Assembly (NCBI RefSeq): GCF_050436995.1
Contig: NC_134765.1
Location: forward strand, 4,491,501-4,555,500
Source of the DNA: Anticarsia gemmatalis
Lineage: Eukaryota; Arthropoda; Insecta; Lepidoptera; Erebidae
Direction: 5' to 3'
Length of the DNA: 64,000 bases
Shown here: piece by piece, positions 1 through 12,059 of the stretch
Numbering within the stretch: position 1 is the first letter of the stretch
How the letters are laid out: each line of letters opens with the position of its first letter
Notes under the pieces: generated by a model
Database searches by the model: none
What the model was told of the DNA's origin: nothing
The model's input: only the letters and a program-made list of their open reading frames with translations
Program-made: the position numbers and the translations under genes

Positions 1-135
1 AACTGCACATCTTGAGGAAACTGGCTCTCCTGCGCCTCACGGCGTGCATGGAGCGATACTGTCCATCACACAAGTCTGGCTGGAACTGGGAACTGCCCAA
101 ACTGATCAGGAAGATTAAAACCCCTGACTATAAAG
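1..135 (+). CDS. cv-c: cv-c exon 1 of window (pre-RhoGAP linker)
   Basis: Reads in frame from base 3 with LRKLALLRLTACMERYCPSH, WNWELPKLIRKIKTPDYK. This is the conserved segment directly before the RhoGAP domain in DLC-family proteins. The donor is gtaag at 136 and the exon ends in phase 1. Its true 5' end lies outside the window. Confidence 0.9.
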
Positions 136-3100
136 GTAAGAAAACAAATAGATAAACTGTGTTTTGAGGTCGTTTGTTGGTTTTCAGGAAAATAATCTCC
201 GAAATTAATTAGCACTACAGATATTAACTGTAGTAAAATGTTTGAAACCCGCTTATATAATCGAATACGGTTGCGTGTCAGCTTTAATTTTCATGATTTT
301 GGAATTTATTGAACTTTGGTATAGATTTTGATTAAAATATATGAAATAAATACTTTTTTATAGTACTTTTGAGCTTGAAAACAGTTCTCGAGGAGTATGT
401 GACTGCTACAATATTTGTTTCAGATGAATCGTTATTGAGTCGATATTTATTTTTACACACAAAATATCAAGCCTGTTCACGCAAGATATAGCAAAATCAC
501 ATATTGTTTGATCCAAAAATACCGTGAACTCAATAAAATTTTATACGGTACTTAACAATCTGACATTTGAAACAACAAAGCCTTTATTATCCTATCCGGG
601 GGCGGAACAGTACTGTCCAATATCTTTTTATGAATTTCAACCTTATGTATGAAAGCCAAAGTTCAATTTCCTTCCTTTATGGTAATCACGTATGTGATTA
701 TAGGAACACAGATATGTTTGAACATTTTGGACACTTCCACCTACGTCGAACGTTTTATTTATTTTTTTATTATTACAATATTTTTGGCATTTTTATCTTG
801 AACCAGAGAATCGATTTTCGGACAGGAAGACTACAACAGCAAAATTCATCACGATATAATAAAGTCAATTAAATAAAAATGTAAAAATCAACCCATAATT
901 GTCCCATTGTTGGGCGTTTGTCTTCTCCCAAAATGAGGAAGATATTAAGGCTTAGAAACCACCACAATAGCCAAGTGTGGATTGGACTAAACTCTTAAAG
1001 GGTAGCAAAAATAATAGCCCGTTATTTATAATAACAAGAATATTTATATTAAGTAGATCTAGTCGTTACTTCACGAACTACAAAACTTTTTCAATTTCAC
1101 GTAAGAGCACTTTGGAGAATGGAATAAGTTGGATCAAACTAATTTTGTCGACACTTAATTATATTCTGAAGATCGTCGAGAGAATATTTTGTCGATAGAA
1201 GTAGTAAAGTAATAATAAACGATATTGTAACGATAAGTAGACTACTTGTAGGAACAGGATTACTTATATATCAGTTTTATTCAGCATTTGAATACGAGAC
1301 TATGTGATACTTAGAAAGGCACTATGTTAACAACGGCAACGATCAATGTAATCGAGAGAGATGTATCGTTATTTATTTCTAACTGAAAATATTTCATTTA
1401 AATCAACTGCCAGAGATAAAAAAATCGCATTTCACAATTGAAAGCTCGAATTTTGGAGATGCATATTCTTCTTTATCTTTAAATCGAAACAATCAGTTCA
1501 ACCATATTGTCACCTGAAGTACCGGTCATGTTATTTAAATTAATAAAAAATGTTTTCTGAATGTTTCAGATAAGACAGTATTCGGAGTACCGCTCACAGT
1601 ATCTCTACAGCGAACAGGACACGCTCTACCAAAGCCGATACAATGTGCGCTAAACTGGCTCAAGAATAACGCATTGGATCAGGTAAATACAACATTTTAA
1701 TCATACAAAAACCCTTGCATGTCAGGAAAATCTTTATGCAACGTCACAAACCTATTGCAAAATACTCAACTCGTACTTTTTAGTGTGGTGAAACTATCAT
1801 TGAGAAAAACCTTTCCCCTAAAACGAGATCTGTTCAGTACAACAAAACACAAATTACAATTATTTCAAATCTAGAAAGGACGTGATTTAAACGGTCAATG
1901 CATTTTACTACTAGACAAAAAAAAAATGTCGTATCCGTTGCTCCCCACTTTATTCTTTACCTTTACACTAAACTATAATTTTCTCCACAGATGGGTATCT
2001 TCCGAAAAGCCGGCGTCAAATCTCGAATAGCAAAGCTCCGTACGACAGTAGAAGCGGCCGGAGCATCAAACGCGTCCTTCGCCATCGAGAACATGAACAC
2101 AGTGGAACCATCACTGTCGAGTCTGAACTTCGACGGAGCACAGGCTCATGACGTCGCCGATATGGTGAAGCAATACTTCAGGGAATTACCTGACGCGTTA
2201 CTCACTAATAAACTTAGTGAGACGTTCATTGCTATATTTCAACGTAAGTGGTAATATTTCGTTATTCGGTGTTGAGGAAAAGGCCAGACTTTTGGGATTT
2301 ACAAAGTTTGGTACTGAGTATTACCTGGCTATTACCTGAAATGCGATTCGTCATTTAAATTTTCGATAGCTAAGCAAGCGATAAGTTGATAAGAAATGCT
2401 AAAATAGCCTTATATTATAAAAAAGACACAGTCTGTCTATCGGATAAAATTAAACCATATTTTTAAAGCAAGATGATAAAAAAATAAAATAAAAAAGTTA
2501 GATGATACGTTCAAGGCATTATAATATGATATTTTAACAGATGTTCCTGAACCACTTCGGCCTGATGCGGTGCAGTGTGCCTTACTGTTGTTACCAGAAG
2601 AACATCTAGAGGCCTTGCATTCACTACTCATATTCTTGGCAGAGGTAAGATCATACCCAAGTTTTGTCTACCACCAAGCGATTTTTCTTTAGATATAAAA
2701 TTTCTCAACATCCGAACGTTCATCGTAGCACTCTAATACCCTTGGAAACACTGCTGTGAAAATATTATACCTACCAATACTAAAACAAACAGACAGTTTT
2801 GCAACAATCCAATACCAATCCAAGATTATCATTAAATACTTCTATCCTAAAAATCACTGAAATAAACTTCATTTCCTCAATAGGTAGCAGAACATTCAGC
2901 TGTGAATCAGATGACGGCGTCAAACTTGGCCGTGTGCTTAGCACCTACTCTATTGAGGCTGCATCATGCACCGCCACAAACTGGCAGTACTAAGGAAGGA
3001 AACTCCAACAGGTAAGTAAATCGGCATTATCTTCTTCCACCTACGTCACCTAGTAAAAGACCCGTAGCTTTTCCCCATTCTTTTACTCTCATGAAGAATT

Positions 3101-6100
3101 TCTTTTATTTGTTCCTTAGTATCTGAAGTTCTTTTCAAATATTGTCTGGACATGTTAGTATTCATAAGTTATTACTTGTTCTGGCACATTTTTTTATCAA
3201 GCGTTTGTCAACAGATCTATCGTTGAAAAGATAATTTCTACTAAACTTCAAAGCACTGTTTGTTTTTTGCTTTAAAGCGTCACTTTCTCGAAGCACCGTT
3301 CTTTTACATACCTTATCTTCTTAACCTCCATAAGAAGATTTTCTCCAAAGCAAGTCTATTCTTCCAGGATGGTGATAGAGAGCGTGGCAGACCAGCGTCA
3401 GATCAGTGAGAGTCGCGCGGCGCACGCGTGCTTGCTGCTGCTCATACAGAAGCACCAGCAACTGTTCCTCGCACCGGCTGACATGCTGGCAAGGTGCAAG
3501 TTTAACTACTTTGAAGAAAGTGTGCCGGTGAGTTTTAATTGTAGAATTTAGAGTGTTGAGATGGAGTCCATGGCGCAATCATTTGTGATTTGTATGTACT
3601 ATGCTGTAGGCACTTAAATGAAAGCTTGATACACAAAGTGGACAAAAAGTACATTAAATTTCTGTTTGTTTTGTTTGTTACATTCATAATATAAATGTTT
3701 AAGGAACCGAATCTGAACTGATTTTTTAACAAAAACAATTATAGAAAAATTGGTTATAGATGACCACATCAGCAGAAGACCAATTGCTGGATAAAATTAT
3801 TATCATTTGGATAACGCTCTATAATTATGATAGTTTTCCTCCCTTTAAACCATATATTAAATTAATTTTATTCATGACGTGCCGTAACGACAAAGGTGAT
3901 TGCGTTAACAATATCATAATTGTGTCAGTAATTAGATTTCAATCAACAAAAGCTTAATTGTTGTGTTTTATTTTGCTAAACAAAATAGCAATTGAAATCA
4001 GGCACTATAGCAAAATTAAAACTATTATCTTATATCGGGATTCCACTGAAGGGAAAACTTATCACTCAATACCTACATTGTTAAAATTGAATGCGTGAAT
4101 TTCCATTTCATAATGTTTATTGTGTAATACAATTAGGTATTATTGTTATAAAACACAATATGTAACTAAAAGAAATATTTGATAATAGCTTTTGATCGCG
4201 GCGTCATCAACACGAACCATTTTCCTTAATGAGTAACTAATGTTTTCTGTGTAGGTATAATCTATTAACACTGCTAAATTTCATAAACATATTTTAGCAG
4301 TTTTACTGGTACCTAGTTTCGTATTTATAACATTAATATTATATTTCAGGTGGCATTAGAAGAATTGGGAGCAGACTTCAATCAAGACTGGAAAGGTTTC
4401 CAGCAAGCTTGCATAAAAGCTTTACTCAAAGAAGCCAAAGAAAAGTAAGTCTCAAAATTATACAACTACCCTCAAAATGTCTAAAACTGTCAAATAACTT
4501 GTAGACTTTCTGACATCCGCAATTTCTTCAAAAAAAACCTCCAAACTTTTGTACAATTGTCTCTAGTCTCTAACTTTTTTCATGCTTTTTTAGAGTCTGT
4601 GGCCGTTCAGGAAAGAGGTGAGACATCGGTGTTAGCGCGTCGATCATACCTTATTACATCATTGATGTAGAATTCATTTGTTCTTTACTGAAGACCAGAA
4701 AATATTTAAAAAAACATCTTTAGTCATTGCAAAACTGTTAAATAGGATATTAGTATGTTTCGTCTATGACGTTTTCCTTTTCGTTTGTTGTGAAATCCAC
4801 ATAATAAGTGACGACAAAGATGCCGCGTTGAGGTCATTAACCGCAAGGAAGACGTATGTAGGGAAGAACACTTCCTTATTATGTCGCTATGGTTGGGAAA
4901 GTCTTGATAATATTTTGTAATACCTACCTACGTATGCTGAAATACAAAGGGGATTTTTTATTGGAAAGAAAACTTACCATTGCATTAAAAAATATGATGT
5001 ACGTGTAAGCGTGGAAATGAAAAAACCCCTGGTTGTTTTTATTGTTTTTTTATTAATGTCGGGTATCCATCATTTTTAATAATAATAAGTAATAATCTAA
5101 TATAAGCTCAATTGATAATTAATTATGTTTTATGTGTTTTATTATAATTTATAATTTTTAGTTATAATTTATAATTTTTAATAATTTTTAATTATTTTAA
5201 TTTTGCCACTTGATGTTTCACTTTATATTATATTGTAATTGAATTGTAAATTTATGTTAGCACACCGTATCCTATGCATGAGGAGTTAACCTATAATTAA
5301 TTGTTACACTAAATCATGTATTTCTAGTCAGTAAGTCCTAATAATGTAAAAGTGTTTACAATTGTTGGTTAACCAAATAAATAAATAAATAAATAATTTT
5401 TTTTAACTCAAATAGCGGTATGATTTTTAAACAGCGCTAGGAAAAATACATTTGAGTAGGTACTAGTAAAATTTCATGTTAAGATATAGGTATACCTACT
5501 ACTTGGATTTTTTACATTATTGTAAGTCTTCAGTAAAGAACGAATGAATATCCAAAACTTCATCGACATGATCACGACACATCATCAGTAGTCCTATCAT
5601 GGCCACTTAGGTGTTCTGTAGTGTGTTTAATTCTTTTTTCACTATAAATGTTGCTTCGTCAAAATCTATATGGAATAATTCCTCAAATTAACCCAAAATT
5701 TTGATTCAGTAATCGATTAGGAGATAAAGAGAATGTGTAGTGTTTAAAATTATACTAAACAACACTAAAAAGTTACTAAGTAACTAAAATAATAAAACTA
5801 CGTCGTGAAAGCAAGATTGCTGAAATTAATGGCATTGTATTGTGTCAATTCGATGTTATAATATTTTAAATCGGGCAATTTATTAGTCGATGTAATAATT
5901 ACAACTAAATTGGTATAGCATTTTAAATTTTTGGATGCGCATGCTCCAGTGTTTGAACTAGATTCCAGCTTTTTAGCGTTCCAATTCCAGAGAGAATGGA
6001 ATATTATAATATGGTACTGTGATTCCAGAACTCGCGGTTGGATGTCAGTGTCGGGGGCAGCTCCTCACGTGGAACTTTGTTGTAAGAAGGTTGGAGATGG

Positions 6101-7570
6101 ACATCCTTTGAGGCTGTGGAGGGCCACTACCGATGTTGAAGCGCCGCCACAGGAGGTTATGCAAAGGTAATACAAAATCTCTAACATTTGTCAGTTATGG
6201 ACTGCTAAGTCTTTTCTAGTTGTTGCTGATATGTCTTGAAGGGTACGTAAAGCCTTTCTATATAAAATTATATCTTTGTGTGTTATGTACACCTGTGCAT
6301 TGTATTCCTCACATCCAGCCACAAAATGTTAATGTTACGTGGCCACAATACACAAAATTACCAGAAATCGGCAAAGTTATTAAAATGGTTTTACTTCAGG
6401 ATACTCCGTGAGCGGCACATTTGGGACGACTCGCTGGTGAAGTGGCGAGTAGCGGAGAAACTGGGCACCAACGCTGAAGTGTTCCAGTACATTACCGCGT
6501 CCAGCATCAACCTACCACCCAGGGATTATTGCGTGTTACGGTAATATTCCAACCAGGCTATATCGGCGATAATATTATTGATTCCTTGCGTTCGATTCTG
6601 TTAAAGTTAGGACAACTGAATTCAGTAGACTTACTCAACGACATTAATTATACCGACTCAACAAATACTGTATTTAAGATAACACCAAATAATGGATATA
6701 GAAGACATCGTCGACAATCATTGATATCCTCGATGTACTGAGAATACAATCACTATCATACATTTCAGTTAAGATAACTGTTGTAGTTGAACGTTTTTGG
6801 ACATCCTGCAAATTAAATTAAATATTTTACCCTCAGATCATGGCAACAAGGCGGTGGCGGAGGTGGCGGTGGCTGGTGTGCCGTCGCAGAAACATCCGTG
6901 GCTCACAACTCAGCGCCCAGCGGCAGTGGAGCTCGTGGAGTGGTGCTCGCTTCACGGTACCTCGCACAACCCGCGGGAAAGGGACGCTCCAGGCTTGTCC
7001 ATCTCGCTAGAGTTGATACTATGTTAGTATATTACTTTGTTTGTATGTTAATATCTTTGCAATATATAGTTGATAGATATTGATGTAGGGGACGGTGACT
7101 GAGAAGCACTACAATTATTTAATGGTAGTCTTTAGTCTCAGCCAAGACTCAATCGGGAAGAGTTTGTTACCTACTTATTTTACTAGCGGAGAAATAGCAA
7201 GAGAGAACTAATGTGTTTTTCTTAGCCATAAACAATATAGTTCGTTGATATGTTACCGGGGGATAACCTATTCCGTTTTATGATGTTATCTGACTGCCTA
7301 CTTCTATTACTCAGCTTCTTGGTTTAATTATTAATATTTTTTTATACAATCAGTATAAGTATTGAAGAATGTTGTTTGTGTGTGGTCTGGACTTAGATAC
7401 AGTAGGAATCTAAGTGGTTTCTGTAGTTATAAACTAACATACGTATTTTTTCCAGGGGCCGAACACCAGAATGGTACAACAAATGTTACGGACACATCTG
7501 CGCTCTATACCTGGCTAGAATTCGGGCCTCTTTCAAGCACAATACGGAAGGACCCGAGTCAAATGTATGA
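1..7570 (+). CDS. cv-c: RhoGAP-START protein, crossveinless-c / DLC1-STARD13 family (3' part)
   Basis: GTPase-activating protein for Rho-family GTPases with a C-terminal START lipid-binding domain. Drosophila cv-c and vertebrate DLC1/STARD13 act at membranes and adhesion sites on Rho-controlled cell shape. Eleven exons join in one frame: 1-135, 1570-1682, 1991-2243, 2541-2644, 2884-3011, 3368-3527, 4350-4444, 6029-6166, 6400-6540, 6837-7022, 7456-7570. They give 521 residues plus stop. The RhoGAP domain starts in exon 2 (FGVPLTVSLQRTG) and has the arginine-finger motif GIFRKAG in exon 3. START fills exons 8-11 (KKVGDGHPLRLW, RERHIWDDSLVKW, PEWYNKCYGHICALYLARIR). The protein ends soon after START, as in the family. 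The SAM and linker parts must lie left of the window. Family assignment is firm; the symbol rests on remembered homology. Confidence 0.93.
136..1569 (+). other. cv-c intron with a short transposon relic
   Basis: Intron of 1434 bp, AT-rich. Around 897-985 there is a relic of a common lepidopteran interspersed repeat (ttgttgggcgtttgtcttct, later gccaagtgtggattgga). The rest shows only short open frames without protein-like composition. Confidence 0.6.
897..985. repeat. decayed interspersed repeat
   Basis: Matches from memory the pattern of a lepidopteran retroelement 3' region containing 'tgctgggc..ggcctcc' and 'ccaccac..ggccaagtgcgg', here with several substitutions. The family is not named; moderate certainty. 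Confidence 0.45.
1570..1682 (+). CDS. cv-c: cv-c exon: start of RhoGAP domain
   Basis: Acceptor tttcag and donor gtaaat. Encodes DKTVFGVPLTVSLQRTGHAL and on to NALDQ, the first RhoGAP helix region. Phase 1 in, phase 0 out. Confidence 0.9.
1991..2243 (+). CDS. cv-c: cv-c exon: RhoGAP catalytic core with arginine finger
   Basis: Acceptor ctccacag, donor gtaagt. Begins MGIFRKAGVKSRIAKLR; the arginine in GIFRKAG is the expected catalytic finger that enters the GTPase active site. Continues through DVADMVKQYFRELPDALLT, a hallmark of active RhoGAP domains. The ATG at 1991 is an internal methionine, not a start. Confidence 0.93.
2541..2644 (+). CDS. cv-c: cv-c exon: RhoGAP helices
   Basis: Acceptor ttaacag, donor gtaaga. 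Encodes VPEPLRPDAVQCALLLLPEE and LHSLLIFLAE, typical of the RhoGAP fold after the ELPDALLT motif. Frame is continuous on both sides (phase 1 in, phase 0 out). Confidence 0.9.
2884..3011 (+). CDS. cv-c: cv-c exon: RhoGAP NQMTASNLAVCLAPTL motif
   Basis: Acceptor caatag, donor gtaagt. Encodes VAEHSAVNQMTASNLAVCLA and then PTLL; the N-x-M-x-x-x-N-L-A-V-x-x-x-P block is highly conserved in RhoGAP proteins. Ends in phase 2. Confidence 0.92.
3368..3527 (+). CDS. cv-c: cv-c exon: end of RhoGAP domain
   Basis: Acceptor cttccag, donor gtgagt. Encodes MVIESVADQRQISESRAAHA followed by LLLLIQKHQQLFLAPADML and ends EESVP. Base composition is clearly more GC-rich than the flanking introns. Confidence 0.9.
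3528..4349 (+). other. cv-c intron
   Basis: 822-bp AT-rich intron. I see no conserved element, repeat or convincing ORF in it. Confidence 0.7.
4350..4444 (+). CDS. cv-c: cv-c exon: linker between RhoGAP and START
   Basis: Acceptor atatttcag, donor gtaagt. Encodes VALEELGADFNQDWKGFQQA and ALLKEAKEK. It ends in phase 2 and joins the exon at 6029 to read KEKTRGWMSVSG, matching the DLC-family pattern KEAREK-x-KGW. A possible extra microexon follows at 4594-4617. Confidence 0.9.
4594..4617 (+). CDS. cv-c: candidate alternative cv-c microexon (24 nt)
   Basis: A 24-nt block lies between a strong acceptor (branch-like ctaac, a T-rich tract, then tag) and a gtgaga donor. Inserted between the exons ending at 4444 and starting at 6029 it keeps phase 2 on both sides and adds eight residues, VCGRSGKR, before TRGW. 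Vertebrate DLC proteins as I know them have no such insert. Transcription is not shown; this is inference from splice signals and frame. Confidence 0.4.
4672..5549. repeat. candidate mobile element bounded by 24-bp inverted repeats
   Basis: 4672-4695 and 5526-5549 are reverse complements with one mismatch in 24 (core gttctttactgaagac). The interior of about 830 bp has no clear ORF and contains a LINE-like tail. No convincing target duplication was found at the ends, so this may be a short-TIR element or a foldback remnant. Confidence 0.5.
5200..5395 (+). mobile_element. non-LTR retrotransposon-like 3' tail
   Basis: A segment ending in tandem TAAA repeats (about 5376-5395), the usual 3' end of target-primed elements in Lepidoptera. 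No coding part remains. The 5' limit is uncertain. Confidence 0.4.
6029..6166 (+). CDS. cv-c: cv-c exon: START domain N-terminal part
   Basis: Acceptor gattccag, donor gtaata. Encodes TRGWMSVSGAAPHVELCCKK, then VGDGHPLRLWRATTDVEAPP, the beginning of START. An in-frame ATG lies upstream in the intron, but protein similarity begins only after the acceptor. Confidence 0.9.
6400..6540 (+). CDS. cv-c: cv-c exon: START domain middle
   Basis: Acceptor acttcag, donor gtaata. Encodes ILRERHIWDDSLVKWRVAEK and ends PPRDYCVLR, a close match to the RERHLWD and RDFVVLR blocks of DLC-family START domains. Confidence 0.92.
6837..7022 (+). CDS. cv-c: cv-c exon: START domain with glycine run
   Basis: Acceptor ccctcag. 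Encodes SWQQGGGGGGGW, then AVAETSVAHNSAPSGSGARG and VVLASRYLAQPAGKGRSRLV. The donor is gttagt, weaker than the other donors of this gene, but it is the only choice that keeps the frame into the last exon. The seven-glycine run replaces a charged loop in vertebrate relatives. Confidence 0.88.
7456..7570 (+). CDS. cv-c: cv-c terminal coding exon
   Basis: Acceptor tttttccag. Encodes GRTPEWYNKCYGHICALYLA, then RIRASFKHN, and terminates GPESNV with TGA at 7568. The EWYNK and GHICA blocks mark the C-terminal START helix. The 3' UTR follows; AATAAA occurs at 8237, among several earlier AT-rich candidates. Confidence 0.92.
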
Positions 7571-7639
7571 TCCAAGCATTCCACTTAAGCCAAAGATTGG
7601 AACTGGCTTAAGTAGACGTTTTCCAACGTCAGTGTAAAT

Positions 7640-7790
7640 AAATTCCAAATTGGAACTCTATAATGGAATGGCTACTTTGCCAAAATTATAAACTCGATAT
7701 TTTGAAGGGCTAGGTTAAAGAAATTCATATTGGAATATATTGGCAACTTTGCCAGATTGGAATGGATTGGCAACTTTGCCAAACTGGATT
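7640..7790. repeat. near-palindromic TTGGCAACTTTGCCAA motif in three copies
   Basis: Just after the cv-c stop, near-palindromic copies lie at 7740-7754 (lacking the last A) and 7767-7782, with a variant (tggctactttgccaa) at 7669-7683. Each can form a six- to seven-bp stem. Neighbouring copies of 'attggaat' link the units. Confidence 0.6.
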
Positions 7791-10700
7791 TTAGTGTATC
7801 GTTACATTCTGAAAATGTTACAGTTGAATGAAGAATAAGCGATATTATTATATTTAATACTGTTTATGTAAATCATATTAAAATGCAAGAGCAATATCTA
7901 GTTGATTATATTGTATTTACTTATTATATCTAAATATTGATATTTATTAGATAGTTTATCTTTGAACTAGTAAAACAGAATTAAATGACATATAATTAAT
8001 ATTAATATAATAATAAATAAATTCAGAGTGTTGGATGACAACATCAAATATTTATGTAATATAACTATTTCTGCGTAGTTTATACTGTAAGAATATAATA
8101 TATTATTATTGTATCTATATTATAAAAAAATGTGAATGTGAATATTTGACCAAAATTATATTGTAGTTAGAACAAACCTGATCTGATATTATCTGTGTAA
8201 CGTTACGCTAATTTTAACTATAGAAACTTGTATTGCAATAAAAAAATATGTACGCGATCACCATGTAAATAAATTACCCCAATTCATAATAATTTTACAG
8301 TCAAATACCTAATAAAATTTCAGCATAATAATTAATTGTTTATTAGGTTTTTAAAATGTTTTCTACCTACCTCTATAATACAAGTTATTCTAAACCCTAA
8401 ATATCCCCAAAAGGGACCTACCAAAAAGCCTGATTTATTTGAAAATTTAGTTAGATATTAAAATTATAGTTAGGTTTTACCCTGTGGTGCGTTGTAAATA
8501 TAAGATTAAAATATAAAACTCAATATAACAACATAGTTATCGAATAATATAATTATCAAGAAATCTCGTTGATTAATATTTGAATATAAATAAAAAATAT
8601 TCTGTTTTACCATACCCTATGTAAAGTTATCGTTACATATCACTAGTCATATTATGTAATAAATAAAATAAAAAATAATAATCAAATATTACACATTATA
8701 ACTGTACCTGTCCTGTGTTCAGGAACATAGTATTTAATTATATATTAATTATTCATATAGGTATTCAATAATATAATAAAAATAATTTTTGAACAAGAGG
8801 AATGTATCAGATTGAATAAAAATGAATGTTCTATTGAATAATATTGTTGTATGTGTATTATACAAAGTCTGATTGTAAATAGTTGCGTTGTTAACTATTA
8901 TAGTAATGACATCACAATTTTGAATGTACTTAGCATAATTCATACTTCGTATGGAGTGTTTCTTAGAAAATTACATTCAGATACCATTATTAATAAAATG
9001 TGTAGATATTCCCTTATTTATTAGGTACCTACATATTAAGATACCTAAAATGACAAACCGATCTAGCGGTTTTCTTTCTTTAGTATTAAAAACTACATGA
9101 CCATAGACTAGACAATTTATAAGAAACACTCCATATAAACTCTTAAATATTTTCCCACAAAGGAAAATCAATTTGAAGCCAAATATCGCAAATTGAAGAT
9201 ATTAAATCGCTTGTAAAATAAATTTAATGATATTTTAATTATTAATCTGTAATCTCAATATTATAATGTTGTTAGTTACCTATGAGTTCACAAATTGTTG
9301 GTGCAGTTATTCTTATAAAATAATTTGTGATCGAAATGTTCGTTAGAAATGAATTTATTAGATTTCTCCAATTTTGGCAGCTACCGAAAATAACAAAAAT
9401 GAGGTATTTGAATAACCTGCCTAATTAAATGGTTCAACAACGCAAGCATGTAGTAAAAATATTTGCGCAGTACTTAATACATTGGTTGAACATTTTATTC
9501 GGCTCTTGTGGTATTTAATTTAATGCTACTCAAATACAAAGGGAACTAATAAATTGCTTTTCAAATGAACATGACTATAATATTTCACAGAGATACCAAG
9601 AGAATCTCCAGTCTATAGGAAGTCGGTGTTAGGTTATAACAAGCATCACATCAATGTAAATAATGGCCAGTCGCATAATAATCTCATTACAGATTCCAAA
9701 AAAAAATATTTATTCAAAATAGTTACAGAATGCACGTCTCATTCCATTTTTAAATTTTGAATCCACTTTGGAATTATAGAGAAAATATTTTTCCATGGAA
9801 TATTAGAGAAAGATATTATAGATTTTTGTCATTCCATTTTCAGATATTACAAAATGACGCCAAATATAATAGTGAATGAAATTAGGCTTTTTCCGCCATT
9901 TTACCAATGTACTCACAGTATTTTAAGTGTCAGAAGTTGCACATTTAAGCAGTTGTATTTATAGTTGTGAAATAATGTTCCATCAATTAAATATGTCGCC
10001 GTTAAATACTCTGTCTCCGTTAACGTGTAAAAATATAAACTAATGCATTGTGATTTATTCTTTATGAAAATATATGGACCATTGTATTGAATCAGTTTGA
10101 AGTTTTATTATGATAACCTAAAATCGGCTCGAACCAGATCAGATATTATTAAATATTGTTACCCACTCAAGGTAAGTATTGAATGGGTTAAGAAATAATT
10201 ATAAACTTTACATAGTAAGTATTAATTAACTTTGTGAGCCATGGAAGTGTATTCACGAGATCTTGGGTTCAATAAGAATCAGTTTTCCTTTAAGGCATTA
10301 CTTTATTTAAGTAGTAACAGCCTAAGCTTTATATCTATAGAATACCAGATTGAGAGACATATCTAAAGAGAAAAATACTAGGCATAAGGATTTTCCAATT
10401 ACCTACTGTTGAAATTATTAATTTGTTGAAAAAAAGCCCGGTTATGTGCCCGTTATACTTTTCAAAATAATTTAATGGTGATAGTTAGTTGAAAAGTCCG
10501 CTCTCCTTACATTCGACCAACGACAGTGTTAATGTGGATTATATTTCTTTACTTAGCTACTTACTAGCTTTTGAAGATACCATATTGAAGTAGGTAGTAC
10601 CTATCTATCTTTTTTTTTTCATTTTCAGAAACTTACTTCAGAGAATGTATCTGCCCAATATATTAAGAGTCTCTATAATGTCATGCTTTTTGTGTTTTCG

Positions 10701-12059
10701 TTTAAAATCAATTTAAAATAATTTGCTTTCGCAACTGGACCGGGAAATACAACCTTACGACTACGTAAAAGGAAGTTTATGTAAACAAATGTTGCAAATT
10801 ATGACCTAATACATAAATATTATGTAGACGTTTCAGTCACTACTATACGTCATAGGCTCGTCTCATACGTTTAGTGAAACCCCAAACCATGAACAATTAT
10901 ATCTATTGCTTTCCTTTTACGTTAGTTATAGAAATATTATATGTCTCATATGCCTACAAGGAATAACGAGAAACAATGATGTTATACTTAGTTAGGACCT
11001 CCTACGTATGTATTTTCAATGTTAATGTGCTGTGCCCCTTTGTTAAAGGGTATTTCCAATTTATATCAGTTATGTCCAAGGGATGTCCCAGTTTTACAAG
11101 GACGCAAGAAATTCATAAACAAATGAGTACGTTATGAAAACCAGATAATCTCTGGCAATATTTTTTTTGTTGAATTTTAGAAGCTATGATTAAACCAATA
11201 ATCAAAACTTACGTTGAATGCAATTATGTTTTTTGTTCGAAGTTATTTAGTCATTCAACTTATTTTTTTTTTAAGATTTCTTTTCTTATATAATGTGAAA
11301 ATATTATTATGACAAATATTTTTAAAGGAATAATCAATTTTCCATTTCGGAAGAAAATGTAATTACCTAGTCAGTATCTAATAATTCCGTTTATTATAAG
11401 TTAGCTACAAACCCAATGCTAAAAAATAAACCTTCCACTAATGAAGCATTGCCAAAATATTGATTCGAACACAAAACCTTGGAAAGAGCCTAATACTTAC
11501 AGCTTTCATTCTAATATAGGTATGAAAAGGTACAAAAATAATCGATTTTAATATAAATTTCCATAGAAATTCCGTTCTCTAAAAAGTACAGTAAAGTATA
11601 AGCTACTAACTTAAAATAAAACTAGATCTTTTCACCCAGGATGCATTTTTATAAAGCTAACAAAATGAAAATAATTGTTAAAATAAGTTAAATCATTAAA
11701 CATTTACCGCAAGGCTTATCCTGTAAACCGTTCAAAAAATTGCATCAGACGACTTCTAACCAATCAGTTCATAGGAATTCTCCAGAGACCCTCTGATTGG
11801 ATGACAGGTTTTGAAAAAATCTTTTACGGTTCATTACAAGCAAAACTTGTTATATTGTTATTGCTATCCTTTATGATTTTTCAAGAGTTTTGAGGTTAAA
11901 AGTAACATACTTATAAAAACTACAATAAAAACCATTCAAATACCTCATAAAAATCAAAATTAGATGATGTTTATTGTTGTAAACGTTTACATGTTCACGC
12001 TGTTAACCTCACTTTGACACTTCGTGCGCTCACGAGTAAAGGAACGCAAACTCGCGGCC

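Larger units (their letters stand above)
4445..6028 (+). other. cv-c intron with inverted repeat and LINE-like tail
   Basis: 1584-bp intron. It holds the candidate microexon (4594-4617), a 24-bp inverted repeat pair (4672 and 5526), a short duplicated AT block near 5140-5200, and a retroelement-like 3' tail ending in a (TAAA)n run near 5376-5395. Confidence 0.65.

Noticed and set aside
567..872. 101-residue ORF in the first cv-c intron
   Set aside because: Phe/Tyr-rich and AT-driven, no splice or protein signal, not part of the gene's continuous frame.
11758..11800. Two inverted CCAAT boxes as ChaC promoter
   Set aside because: About 570-610 bp from the start codon and possibly part of a small inverted-repeat element; too weak to call.
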